From assembly GCA_000621185.1 (NCBI GenBank), contig JHYZ01000017.1:53526-117525 (forward strand): a stretch of 64,000 nt of DNA, written 5' to 3'. Within the stretch, counting starts at the first letter, position 1, and every line of letters starts with the position of its first letter. Positions 14,447 through 23,742 of this stretch are shown here, piece by piece. Under the pieces are notes generated by a model. The model ran no database searches, was not told the origin of the DNA, and saw nothing but the letters and a program-made list of their open reading frames with translations. Both the position numbers and the translations under genes were made by a program. Source of the DNA: Franconibacter pulveris DSM 19144 (GTDB lineage Bacteria; Pseudomonadota; Gammaproteobacteria; Enterobacterales; Enterobacteriaceae).

Positions 14447-16564
14447 TTGTATCTGTTTGAAAGCCTGAATCAGCTGATTCAACAATACCTGCCGCAGGAC
14501 CAGATTAAGCGCCTGCAGCAGGCTTATCTCGTTGCACGTGATGCTCACGAGGGACAAACACGTTCAAGCGGCGAACCCTATATCACTCACCCGGTGGCGG
14601 TGGCCTGTATTCTGGCCGAGATGAAACTCGACTATGAAACGCTGATGGCCGCGCTGCTGCATGACGTGATTGAAGACACCCCTGCCACCTACCAGGATAT
14701 GGAACAGCTGTTTGGCAAAAGCGTTGCCGAACTGGTGGAGGGGGTTTCCAAGCTCGACAAGCTTAAGTTCCGCGATAAGAAAGAGGCGCAGGCCGAAAAC
14801 TTTCGCAAGATGATTATGGCGATGGTGCAGGATATCCGCGTCATTCTCATCAAACTTGCCGACCGCACCCACAATATGCGTACGCTGGGTTCTCTGCGCC
14901 CGGATAAACGTCGCCGCATCGCCCGTGAAACGCTCGAAATCTACAGCCCGCTGGCTCACCGTCTCGGTATTCATCATTTGAAGACGGAGCTGGAAGAGCT
15001 TGGCTTTGAAGCGCTTTACCCCAACCGCTACCGCGTTATCAAAGAGGTGGTGAAAGCGGCGCGCGGCAATCGTAAAGAGATGATTCAGAAAATCCTCTCT
15101 GAGATTGAAGGCCGTTTACAGGAAGCAGGGATTCCGTGCCGCGTCAGCGGTCGCGAAAAGCATCTTTACTCCATCTATTGCAAGATGGTGCTCAAAGAGC
15201 AACGTTTCCACTCCATTATGGACATTTACGCGTTTCGCGTAATCGTTAAGGATGTGGATACGTGTTACCGCGTGCTCGGACAGATGCACAGCCTCTATAA
15301 GCCGCGTCCGGGGCGTATGAAAGACTACATCGCCATCCCTAAGGCGAACGGCTATCAGTCTCTGCATACCTCCATGATTGGCCCTCACGGCGTGCCAGTT
15401 GAAGTCCAGATCCGCACGGAAGATATGGACCAGATGGCGGAAATGGGTGTCGCTGCGCACTGGGCTTATAAAGAGCGCAACGAGAGCAGCACCACTGCGC
15501 AAATCCGCGCGCAGCGCTGGATGCAAAGCCTGCTGGAACTTCAGCAGAGCGCCGGCAGCTCATTTGAATTTATTGAGAGCGTTAAATCCGATCTCTTCCC
15601 GGATGAGATTTACGTTTTCACCCCGGAAGGGCGCATTGTCGAATTGCCTGCTGGCGCCACGCCAGTCGACTTCGCCTATGCGGTGCATACGGATATCGGC
15701 CACGCCTGCGTTGGCGCCCGCGTCGATCGCCAGCCTTATCCCCTTTCGCAACCGCTTTCCAGCGGTCAGACAGTTGAAATCATTACCGCGCCGGGTGCTC
15801 GTCCGAACGCCGCCTGGCTGAACTTTGTCGTGAGCTCAAAAGCGCGCGCCAAAATTCGCCAGATGCTGAAAAACTTAAAGCGTGACGATTCGGTAAGCCT
15901 GGGCCGCCGCCTGCTCAACCATGCGCTCGGCGGCAGCCGCAAGCTTGCCGAGATCCCCCAGGAGAACATCCATCGTGAGCTTGAGCGTATGAAGCTCGCC
16001 ACTCTTGATGATCTGCTCTCTGAGATTGGTCTTGGCAATGCCATGAGCGTCGTGGTAGCGAAGAATCTACTGCAAGGCGAAACATCGGCTACAGGCTCGC
16101 AAAGCGGCTCGGCCAGTCACAGCCATCTGCCTATTAAAGGCGCGGACGGCGTGCTTATCACCTTTGCGAAATGCTGCCGTCCTATTCCTGGCGACCCGAT
16201 AGTGGCGCACGTCAGCCCGGGCAAGGGGCTCGTGATTCACCATGAGTCATGCCGAAATATTCGCGGTTACCAGAAAGAGCCGGAAAAATTCATGGCGGTC
16301 GAGTGGGATAAAGAGACCGAGCAGGAATTTATCACCGAAATTAAGGTAGATATGTTTAACCATCAGGGCGCGCTGGCGAACCTGACGGCGGCAATCAATA
16401 CGGCCGGCAGTAACATTCAGAGTCTGAACACGGAAGAGAAAGATGGCCGCGTTTACAGCGCGTTCATTCGCCTCACGGCGCGCGACCGTATCCATCTGGC
16501 GAATATCATGCGCAAGATCCGCGTTATGCCTGATGTGATTAAAGTTAACCGCAACAGAAACTAG
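14447..16564 (+). CDS. spoT: bifunctional (p)ppGpp hydrolase/synthetase SpoT
   Basis: SpoT degrades (p)ppGpp and, more weakly, makes it in response to starvation other than for amino acids. The 705-residue protein has, in order, the N-terminal HD hydrolase domain with HDVIEDTP (His72-Asp73), the synthetase domain around residues 230-340, the TGS domain (IYVFTPEGRIVELP, about residue 388) and a C-terminal ACT domain. The start is TTG at 14447 (TTG TAT CTG TTT), also the E. coli start. It is in operon with rpoZ and trmH. All hydrolase residues I can check are present. Confidence 0.97.
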   Translation: MYLFESLNQLIQQYLPQDQIKRLQQAYLVARDAHEGQTRSSGEPYITHPVAVACILAEMKLDYETLMAALLHDVIEDTPATYQDMEQLFGKSVAELVEGVSKLDKLKFRDKKEAQAENFRKMIMAMVQDIRVILIKLADRTHNMRTLGSLRPDKRRRIARETLEIYSPLAHRLGIHHLKTELEELGFEALYPNRYRVIKEVVKAARGNRKEMIQKILSEIEGRLQEAGIPCRVSGREKHLYSIYCKMVLKEQRFHSIMDIYAFRVIVKDVDTCYRVLGQMHSLYKPRPGRMKDYIAIPKANGYQSLHTSMIGPHGVPVEVQIRTEDMDQMAEMGVAAHWAYKERNESSTTAQIRAQRWMQSLLELQQSAGSSFEFIESVKSDLFPDEIYVFTPEGRIVELPAGATPVDFAYAVHTDIGHACVGARVDRQPYPLSQPLSSGQTVEIITAPGARPNAAWLNFVVSSKARAKIRQMLKNLKRDDSVSLGRRLLNHALGGSRKLAEIPQENIHRELERMKLATLDDLLSEIGLGNAMSVVVAKNLLQGETSATGSQSGSASHSHLPIKGADGVLITFAKCCRPIPGDPIVAHVSPGKGLVIHHESCRNIRGYQKEPEKFMAVEWDKETEQEFITEIKVDMFNHQGALANLTAAINTAGSNIQSLNTEEKDGRVYSAFIRLTARDRIHLANIMRKIRVMPDVIKVNRNRN

Positions 16565-16568
16565 CGTT

Positions 16569-17258
16569 ATGAATCCTCAGCGTTATGCGCGAATCCGTGA
16601 AATGCTTGCCCGCCGTCAGCCAGACCTGACGGTTTGCATGGAGCAGGTGCATAAACCTCATAACGTCTCGGCCATTATCCGCACGGCAGACGCCGTTGGC
16701 GTGCACGAGGTGCATGCCGTCTGGCCGAGCAGCCGGATGCGCACCATGGCCTCTTCAGCCGCAGGCAGCAACAGCTGGGTAGAGGTAAAAACACATCGCA
16801 CTATTGGCGATGCGGTTGGCGAACTCAAAGCGCAGGGCATGCAAGTGCTGGCGACCCACCTGTCCGATAAAGCGGTGGATTTTCGTGAAATCGACTATAC
16901 CCGTCCTACCTGTATTTTGATGGGCCAGGAAAAGACGGGCATCACCAGGGAAGCGCTGGCGCTTGCCGATCAAGACATCATCATTCCGATGATCGGCATG
17001 GTGCAATCGCTTAATGTTTCAGTCGCCTCCGCGTTAATTCTTTATGAAGCGCAGCGCCAGCGTCAAAACGCCGGCATGTACGAACGTGAAAACAGCACCC
17101 TGCCGCAAGCAGAGCAACAGCGCCTGCTGTTTGAAGGCGGCTATCCGGTGCTGGCAAAAGTCGCTAAGCGCAAAGGACTTGCGTACCCCCACGTTAATCA
17201 GCACGGTGAAATCGAAGCTGACGCGGGCTGGTGGGCGACAATGCAGGCTGCGGAGTAA
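16569..17258 (+). CDS. trmH: tRNA (guanosine(18)-2'-O)-methyltransferase
   Basis: TrmH methylates the ribose of G18 in the D-loop of tRNAs. The 229-residue SPOUT-family protein has the conserved VHKPHNVSAIIRTADAVG motif 1, LMGQEKTGIT and IPMIGMVQSLNVSVA, which build the trefoil-knot SAM site. It follows spoT by four bases and ends three bases before recG, so the three genes are tightly coupled. Confidence 0.97.
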   Translation: MNPQRYARIREMLARRQPDLTVCMEQVHKPHNVSAIIRTADAVGVHEVHAVWPSSRMRTMASSAAGSNSWVEVKTHRTIGDAVGELKAQGMQVLATHLSDKAVDFREIDYTRPTCILMGQEKTGITREALALADQDIIIPMIGMVQSLNVSVASALILYEAQRQRQNAGMYERENSTLPQAEQQRLLFEGGYPVLAKVAKRKGLAYPHVNQHGEIEADAGWWATMQAAE

Positions 17259-17261
17259 ACC

Positions 17262-19343
17262 ATGAAAGGCCGTCTGCTGGATGCGGTTCCGTTAAGCTCG
17301 CTTACCGGCGTCGGCGCCAGCCAGAGCGCGAAGCTGGCGAAGCTCGGCCTGCATACGGTTCAGGATCTGCTGTTCCATTTCCCGCTGCGTTACGAAGACC
17401 GCACTCAACTTTCCACTATTAGCGATTTACTGCCGGGGGTGTATGCCACCGTAGAAGCCGAAGTGCTGAACTGCAATATTGTCTTTGGCCGTAAGCGTAT
17501 GATGGTATGCCAGCTTAGCGATGGCACCGGCGTGCTGACGCTGCGCTTTTTCAACTTCAACGCGGGCATGAAGAATAACCTTGCGCATGGCCGCCGGGTT
17601 CTGGCGTATGGCGAAGTGAAGCGCGGCCAGTACGGCGCGGAGATGATACATCCCGAATACCGCGTTCAGGGCGATCTGGAAACAACCGAGCTGCAGGAAA
17701 CGCTTACGCCGGTTTATCCCACTACCGAAGGGGTTCGACAAGCTACGCTTCGCAAACTCACAGACCAGGCGCTGGAAGTGCTGGATACCTGTCCCGTTGC
17801 TGAATTGCTGCCCGTAGAGCTGTCGCAAGGCTTAATGAGCCTGCCGGAAGCCATCCGCACGCTGCATCGTCCCCCTCCTTCGCTACAGTTGACCGACCTC
17901 GAAAGCGGCAAGCATCCGGCGCAGCGTCGCCTGATTCTGGAAGAACTGCTGGCGCACAACCTGAGTATGCTGGCGCTACGGGCGGGCGCGCAGCGCTATC
18001 GCGCCCTGCCGCTTGATGCGAAAGATAAGCTTAAAACCCAGTTCCTTCGCTCACTACCATTTACCCCCACGGCGGCGCAAAACCGAGTGGTTGCGGAAAT
18101 TGAAAGCGACCTGGCGCTCGATATCCCCATGATGCGCCTGGTGCAGGGGGATGTTGGCTCCGGTAAAACGCTGGTTGCGGCGCTTGCCGCTTTGCGCGCT
18201 ATTTCTCACGGTCAGCAAGTAGCCATGATGGCGCCCACGGAATTGCTCGCCGAGCAACATGCGAATAACTTTCGCAACTGGTTTGCCCCGCTCGGGATCG
18301 ACGTGGGCTGGCTGGCGGGCAAACAGAAAGGGAAAGCACGTCTGGCGCAACAGGAAGCTATCGCCAACGGGCAGGTGCCGATGGTCGTGGGGACACACGC
18401 CATTTTTCAGGAGCAGGTCCAGTTCAAAAACCTCGCGCTGGTTATTATTGATGAACAGCATCGCTTCGGCGTGCATCAGCGCCTTGCGCTGTGGGAAAAA
18501 GGCCAGCAGCAAGGCTTTCATCCTCATCAGCTCATCATGACCGCGACGCCTATTCCGCGAACGCTGGCGATGACCGCTTACGCCGATCTCGATACCTCAG
18601 TTATTGATGAGTTGCCGCCGGGGCGTACGCCAGTGACCACCGTCGCCATTCCTGATACGCGGCGTGGCGATATTATCGATCGCGTACGGCACGCCTGCAC
18701 TCAGGAGGGCCGTCAGGCTTACTGGGTGTGTACGTTGATTGAAGAGTCAGAATTATTAGAAGCACAGGCCGCTGAAGCAACGTGGGAAGAGCTAAAAACC
18801 TCCCTGCCGGAGCTAAAAGTGGCGCTGGTGCATGGCCGCATGAAGCCCCAGGAAAAGCAGGCGGTGATGCTCTCTTTTAAGCAGGGCGACGTTGATCTGC
18901 TGGTAGCGACCACGGTCATTGAAGTTGGCGTGGATGTGCCAAATGCCAGCCTGATGATAATCGAAAACCCCGAGCGTCTCGGCCTGGCGCAGCTTCATCA
19001 GCTGCGTGGCCGCGTTGGGCGTGGTGCCGTCGCTTCGCATTGCGTTCTGCTTTATAAAGCGCCTCTGTCAAAAACGGCGCAGGTGCGCCTGCAGGTACTG
19101 CGCGACAGCAATGATGGTTTTGTCATCGCCCAAAAAGATCTGGAAATCCGTGGTCCGGGCGAACTGCTTGGCACCCGCCAGACGGGTAACGCGGAGTTTA
19201 AAGTGGCGGATCTGCTGCGCGATCAGGCATTTATTCCTGAAGTGCAGCGCATCGCCCGCCATATTCATGAGTATTTTCCTGAACAGGCTGCCGCTTTGAT
19301 TGAGCGCTGGATGCCGGAAACGGAAAAATACTCTAATGCATAA
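17262..19343 (+). CDS. recG: ATP-dependent DNA helicase RecG
   Basis: RecG remodels stalled replication forks, Holliday junctions and R-loops. The 693-residue protein has the N-terminal wedge domain (OB fold, to about residue 270) and two superfamily-2 helicase domains: Walker A GDVGSGKTLVA, DEQHRFG in motif II and the HQLRGRVGRG motif VI, followed by the TRG region ending GTRQTGNAEF. It is the last gene of the gmk operon. I see no terminator right after it. In E. coli the next gene is gltS on the other strand; here a fimbrial cluster begins. Confidence 0.97.
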   Translation: MKGRLLDAVPLSSLTGVGASQSAKLAKLGLHTVQDLLFHFPLRYEDRTQLSTISDLLPGVYATVEAEVLNCNIVFGRKRMMVCQLSDGTGVLTLRFFNFNAGMKNNLAHGRRVLAYGEVKRGQYGAEMIHPEYRVQGDLETTELQETLTPVYPTTEGVRQATLRKLTDQALEVLDTCPVAELLPVELSQGLMSLPEAIRTLHRPPPSLQLTDLESGKHPAQRRLILEELLAHNLSMLALRAGAQRYRALPLDAKDKLKTQFLRSLPFTPTAAQNRVVAEIESDLALDIPMMRLVQGDVGSGKTLVAALAALRAISHGQQVAMMAPTELLAEQHANNFRNWFAPLGIDVGWLAGKQKGKARLAQQEAIANGQVPMVVGTHAIFQEQVQFKNLALVIIDEQHRFGVHQRLALWEKGQQQGFHPHQLIMTATPIPRTLAMTAYADLDTSVIDELPPGRTPVTTVAIPDTRRGDIIDRVRHACTQEGRQAYWVCTLIEESELLEAQAAEATWEELKTSLPELKVALVHGRMKPQEKQAVMLSFKQGDVDLLVATTVIEVGVDVPNASLMIIENPERLGLAQLHQLRGRVGRGAVASHCVLLYKAPLSKTAQVRLQVLRDSNDGFVIAQKDLEIRGPGELLGTRQTGNAEFKVADLLRDQAFIPEVQRIARHIHEYFPEQAAALIERWMPETEKYSNA

Positions 19344-19728
19344 ATAATAGATTACACTTTCTTCGACAACAAAATAAATTCACTCCGTCAATCACCTTCT
19401 GTCCACTTATCATTTCTTCATTTTTTCTATAAATGGATCTTTTGAATTGATTGATTGAGAAAATCCCAAAACTCTATTTATTAGCAATACGCCCTTTTTA
19501 CCCGGGCCATATTCTTATAAAAAACCTGCCGCACAAAATATCAAAACTTAATACATTCAAAAAGAGAATACATTTAACGCCCTGACAAGATAACATCGCA
19601 GGGGGGAATTTGACTCTTTTTATGCAGCCACTTTATGATCAAAATAACCTGGTGATGGTGATGCATGGGATATTTATTCCATCATCTGGGTTAAATAGAT
19701 CCCCACCATTCTAAAATGAGATTCCACG
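19344..19728 (+). other. AT-rich leader region of the fimbrial cluster, with a sigma-70 promoter candidate
   Basis: These 385 bases hold no gene and no gltS remnant that I can see. They are much richer in A and T than recG. A promoter candidate lies at 19610-19639: TTGACT, an 18-base spacer, then TATGAT, with transcription starting near 19646 and a leader of about 83 bases. A weak stem-loop (TGGGATA/TATTCCA) follows at about 19665-19680. I found no fimS-like long inverted repeat pair that would suggest an invertible switch. Confidence 0.55.
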
Positions 19729-20256
19729 ATGAAAAAATTAGCATTAATCATCGCTATAAGCAGCGTATTAACGTCTGCTGTAGCCATTGCCGCTAATGAT
19801 ATTCCGGCCGTGCTGGATATTAGTGGGTCAGTACAGGACAGCACCAGTGGTTGCGCCGTTGAGTTGAGCCGTTCACTGGTGCACCTGGCAAGCCAGGATG
19901 TTGCTGCTTTGCCGGAACAGGGACAACCGCTTTCTGATGCCATTTCCCGGGATGCCGTGTCGGCCTTTTTAACGGGAGACAACTGTAAAGGCATTGCGCT
20001 CAATTTCATGGGTACCGTCGCCGGAGATGGTTCTGCGCTTAGCAATGCCGATGAGGGTAGCGCCGCCGCAACAGGCGTGGGCATAGGCGTTTATGACGCG
20101 TCAGGCGAAATTATTACGCCGAACGTTAGCGCCAGATACATTATGCAAGGTGTTAATAGTTACCCATTTCATCTGGCGATGGTTAAGTTAAAAAATCAGG
20201 AACCTACCCCCGGTTCAGTACAAAGTTCAGTAACCGTGCAGATTGACCGGATGTAA
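19729..20256 (+). CDS. fimbrial pilin subunit (first of six paralogues)
   Basis: This 175-residue secreted protein has a signal peptide cleaved near residue 22 (after AIAA). It has two cysteines (42 and 86) placed as in FimA-type pilins, where they form a disulfide, and the pilin signature TGVGIGVYDASGEI. The C-terminus is TVQIDRM, not the usual strand with penultimate tyrosine. It is the first gene of the cluster, downstream of a good promoter candidate and ahead of the chaperone and usher. It could be the major subunit or a basal or adaptor subunit; sequence alone does not decide. Confidence 0.88.
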   Translation: MKKLALIIAISSVLTSAVAIAANDIPAVLDISGSVQDSTSGCAVELSRSLVHLASQDVAALPEQGQPLSDAISRDAVSAFLTGDNCKGIALNFMGTVAGDGSALSNADEGSAAATGVGIGVYDASGEIITPNVSARYIMQGVNSYPFHLAMVKLKNQEPTPGSVQSSVTVQIDRM

Positions 20257-20293
20257 AAATAAATAATGTGCAGTGCATGATTATTACCTATTA

Positions 20294-20472
20294 GCAGCAG
20301 GCGTTGGCGTTTATGACGGTATGGGAGGTGAAGTTATTGTTCCCAATATTACCCTGAAACCGACGCTGGCAGGCCGCTGCTCTTTCGGGTAGACATAGTG
20401 AAATTTAAAAACCAGGCGCCCACGGCTGGCTCAGTACAGTCGTTATTACCCGTACAAATTGAAAGACTCTGA
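20294..20472 (+). pseudogene. remnant of a duplicated fimbrial pilin gene, frameshifted
   Basis: Reading from 20294 gives AAGVGVYDGMGGEVIVPN, which matches the second half of the preceding pilin, and then a stop at about 20390. A shift of frame at the same place continues with IVKFKNQAPTAGSVQS and ends VQIERL. Only the C-terminal third of a pilin is left: no start codon, no signal peptide, and a frameshift inside. It is the relic of a tandem pilin copy between the first pilin and the chaperone. Confidence 0.85.
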
Positions 20473-20556
20473 TTGTATTTAATATAAAAAGCCACCTTTG
20501 AGGTAATTTTTAATTACTTCGCAGGTTATTTCTCACTGCGTTCTTATGGATTTAAA

Positions 20557-21264
20557 ATGAAAAAATTACTCCTGACAACTCTTTTGACTGCGGCTTGCTG
20601 GTCAGGAATGTCTCATGCGGCATTAACTTTAAATGCTGACAGGTTGATTTACAACGAAAAAGATGGCGATGCTTCTGTTACGGTTCACAGTAATGAAGAG
20701 CGCGCCTATCTTATTCAGTCATGGCTGGATGCAGGCGACAGTACGGTTAAAAAGAATTTACCGTTTGTTGTAACGCCGCCTTTATTCCGACTCGCGCCCA
20801 AAAGCGATAACGTTATTCGTGTGGTTTATCTGGGAAATGGTTTGCCCGCCGATCGTGAAAGTCTTTTCTGGCTGGACGTGAAAGGCGTACCGGGTTTGAA
20901 CGATGAAGAGTCTAAAGTTGAAAACCGCATGGTGCTGGCGATAAACAACCGTATTAAATTTTTCTTCCGCCCTGCGGGCCTGAAAGGCGATCCGGGCGAC
21001 GCGGTTAAAAACCTGCACTGGTCGCTTTCCGGTAATACGGCGAAAGTGGATAACGCGTCGCCTTTTTATGTCGTGCTGGGTGAGATCGCTGTGGATAAAG
21101 AATCTATACCGGTTTCCGTTATCGACAACAACACCGTTATCCCGCCTTTTGGGAACAAAACTTATCGTCTTAAACATAATCCAGCGGCTGGCGCAGGCGT
21201 GGAATGGAGCGCTATTAACGACTTTGGCGTCACCTCTAAAACGTTTACACAACGTCTTAATTAA
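20557..21264 (+). CDS. periplasmic fimbrial chaperone (PapD/FimC family)
   Basis: The 235-residue protein has a signal peptide ending MSHA and then ALTLNADR, placing the subunit-anchoring Arg at mature position 8. A second anchor Lys lies in NNRIKFFFRP near residue 133. The family G1 donor-strand region and the cis-proline segment (TPPLFRLAP) are present. It binds pilins in the periplasm by donor-strand complementation and delivers them to the usher encoded 13 bases downstream. Length is normal, and it is probably cotranscribed with the usher and adhesin. Confidence 0.93.
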   Translation: MKKLLLTTLLTAACWSGMSHAALTLNADRLIYNEKDGDASVTVHSNEERAYLIQSWLDAGDSTVKKNLPFVVTPPLFRLAPKSDNVIRVVYLGNGLPADRESLFWLDVKGVPGLNDEESKVENRMVLAINNRIKFFFRPAGLKGDPGDAVKNLHWSLSGNTAKVDNASPFYVVLGEIAVDKESIPVSVIDNNTVIPPFGNKTYRLKHNPAAGAGVEWSAINDFGVTSKTFTQRLN

Positions 21265-21277
21265 CTAACAGGACGTT

Positions 21278-23737
21278 ATGCACGGCACAAGGATTAAGTG
21301 GCTTGCCTCTTTTGTAGCAACGGCGATTTTCGCTCGCTCAGTATTAGCAGGTGAATATTTTGACCCTGGTCTGTTACAGGCAGTGAATGGAAACGCAGCC
21401 ATCAGCGATACCAGCCTGCTGAGTCAGGGTTATCAGCCGCCCGGAACTTACCGGGTACATATCAGCGTAAATGGCAGCGTAGTGACGGTCAGCAGCGTCA
21501 GATTTGAACTGAATAAAGAGAAACAACTGGTTCCGTGTCTCTCTTATAAAACTTACCAGACACTGGGAGTGGATATGAGCAAAGTGGATTCAAAAGCACA
21601 GGATAATGAGCTTAAAAACACCTGCGTATCCATGGAAGAGCAGGTGCCTGGCACCAAGACCAGTTTTGACTTCTCAAAACTGGCGCTGGAGATCGCTATT
21701 CCCCAGACGGTGCTGCGTGATGAATCGCTGATGGGTGTCCCACAGGAAGAGTGGGACGACGGTATTCCTGCGCTTATCACGATGTACCAGCTTTCCGGTC
21801 AGCAATACCTTTCGCGTAATGACAGCGTATCGGACTCGGTCTACGCCAACCTCACTAATGGCATCAATATTGGCCGCTGGCGCTACCGTAACAACGCAAC
21901 GGTGAGTAAAGATGAAGGCTGGAAGAGCATCAGCAATTATGTCGAGACCGCTATCCATGCCCTTAAAGGCGAATTAACGCTGGGCGATGCCAGCACGCCT
22001 GGCGATGTGTTTGACAGTCTGCTGCTCCGCGGTGCGCAGCTAAGCTCTGACAATGACATGATCCCGGATCAGCTCACGGGCTTCGCGCCGATTATTCGCG
22101 GTATTGCCAAAAGCAATGCGCGCGTAACGGTGCGTGAAAACGGCAACGTGATTTATCAGCGTTCCGTGCCGCCAGGACCTTTTATGATTGGCGATCTGTC
22201 ATCGGTATCCAATGGCGGTAAGCTCGAGGTGGTGGTAACGGAAGCTGATGGCTCCGAGTCGCGCAGTACCGTTGCGTACTCCAGCGTCCCGCAACTGCTG
22301 CGCACCTGGCAGATAAAATATAACCTGACGGCGGGCCGCTACCTTTCGTCTTCCGACTCTGGCAATGACAAGCCTGAAATTCTGCAGGCCGCGCTGTCCT
22401 GGGGGTTACCCCTTAACGCCACCGTGTATGGCGGCAGTCAGTATCAGGATAAATTTAAAGCCTTCAGTCTTGGCCTGGGCTTTGATTTCCAGAGCCTGGG
22501 CGGCATTGCTCTGGACGTTACGCGCAGTAGAGGGCGCCGGGAAAACTCGCCGGAATATACCGGCGATATGGTGCGTTTGACTTACCGTAATGACATCCCG
22601 GAAACGGATACGCAGATCCAACTGGACAATCGCTACTACCTGAGTGATTACCTGTCGTTCAGCGACTGGGCGGATTCGGAAACACTGTTTGCCGACACCC
22701 GCAAACGTCGCGAGTACAACCTGACGGTTAACCAGTCGGTGACTGACGAACACAGTTTCTTCGCCACGCTAAACCGCAGCGAAAACAGAGATAACTCCGT
22801 TTCCCGGATGTGGCAGGTGGGCTGGAACGGCTCGTATAAAATGGTCAGTTTTTCGCTGGCTTACAGCATGACGCGTAACGAAGGCGATCCGCAGTGGGAT
22901 AAACAACTGGCGCTGACGCTTTCGCTGCCGCTTAGCGAAGCGTTCCCGCGCGCTCAGCCGATGGTCAACTACACGGCGACATCCGGCTTGCAGGGCGACC
23001 TGTCGAACCAGGTCGGGATCACCGGGAAAGTGGGTGATCGTCAGGATCTGAGCTGGAATACGCAGCTCTCCTACGCTTCGCAGCATGGCCAGAGTGATAC
23101 CCAGAGCGGTTCGGCAGGTCTCGACTATCAGGGCCGGTACGGCGAAATGAACCTTACCTATAACGCCGATGAGAACCAGTACATGACATGGAACGCGTCG
23201 GGCAGTCTGGTCGCCCATCGTCATGGCATTACCGCTGGCCGCTACTCGAATAATAGCCTGGCGCTGGTCGCCATTCCCAACACGCCGGATGTGGCGCTGG
23301 AGGGCGGACAGAATATCGCGACCGATTCGCGCGGTTATGCGCTGGTACCGGATTTACGCGCGTATCACCGCAACCCGTTAAGCATTGATACACGAGCCAG
23401 TAAAGAGGTCGATTTTACCAGCACCTCTACCCAGGTCGTGCCGACGAAAGACGCGATTGTAATGGCCCGGTTTGCGGCGGTAAGCGGGCGTAAAGCGGTG
23501 CTCACGGTTAAACACAACGGCGACTATTTGCCCTTTGGCGCCCGGGCGCGCATTGAAGGTAATGACGAAACGTATTATGTCGGCGATGCGGGGCAGGTCT
23601 ATTTGAACACTGCGCCGGATAAAGGCGTGGTGCGTTTTACCTGGGGTGATAAACAGCAGTGCTCCGCGCCTGTGGAATTACCGGCGAAAAGCGGCGCAAA
23701 ACTGCCGGTCGCCTTACTGGCTGTGGAGTGTCATTGA
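21278..23737 (+). CDS. outer membrane fimbrial usher (FimD/PapC family)
   Basis: This 819-residue protein has a signal peptide (cleaved near residue 24), an N-terminal chaperone-binding domain starting EYFDPGLLQ, and a 24-strand beta-barrel with a plug domain in the middle (around YQRSVPPGPFMIGDL). Two C-terminal domains end with the cysteine pair in KQQCSAPVEL and LLAVECH. It secretes and orders the pilins. Members of the family are usually 800-880 residues, so it is complete. The ATG at 21278 is preceded by AGGA. It ends five bases before the adhesin gene. Confidence 0.95.
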   Translation: MHGTRIKWLASFVATAIFARSVLAGEYFDPGLLQAVNGNAAISDTSLLSQGYQPPGTYRVHISVNGSVVTVSSVRFELNKEKQLVPCLSYKTYQTLGVDMSKVDSKAQDNELKNTCVSMEEQVPGTKTSFDFSKLALEIAIPQTVLRDESLMGVPQEEWDDGIPALITMYQLSGQQYLSRNDSVSDSVYANLTNGINIGRWRYRNNATVSKDEGWKSISNYVETAIHALKGELTLGDASTPGDVFDSLLLRGAQLSSDNDMIPDQLTGFAPIIRGIAKSNARVTVRENGNVIYQRSVPPGPFMIGDLSSVSNGGKLEVVVTEADGSESRSTVAYSSVPQLLRTWQIKYNLTAGRYLSSSDSGNDKPEILQAALSWGLPLNATVYGGSQYQDKFKAFSLGLGFDFQSLGGIALDVTRSRGRRENSPEYTGDMVRLTYRNDIPETDTQIQLDNRYYLSDYLSFSDWADSETLFADTRKRREYNLTVNQSVTDEHSFFATLNRSENRDNSVSRMWQVGWNGSYKMVSFSLAYSMTRNEGDPQWDKQLALTLSLPLSEAFPRAQPMVNYTATSGLQGDLSNQVGITGKVGDRQDLSWNTQLSYASQHGQSDTQSGSAGLDYQGRYGEMNLTYNADENQYMTWNASGSLVAHRHGITAGRYSNNSLALVAIPNTPDVALEGGQNIATDSRGYALVPDLRAYHRNPLSIDTRASKEVDFTSTSTQVVPTKDAIVMARFAAVSGRKAVLTVKHNGDYLPFGARARIEGNDETYYVGDAGQVYLNTAPDKGVVRFTWGDKQQCSAPVELPAKSGAKLPVALLAVECH

Positions 23738-23742
23738 TAATC

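Noticed and set aside
19344..19728. Possible invertible phase-variation switch ahead of the fimbrial cluster
   Set aside because: I looked for paired inverted repeats like those of fimS and found only a weak local stem-loop; no recombinase gene is in the window.
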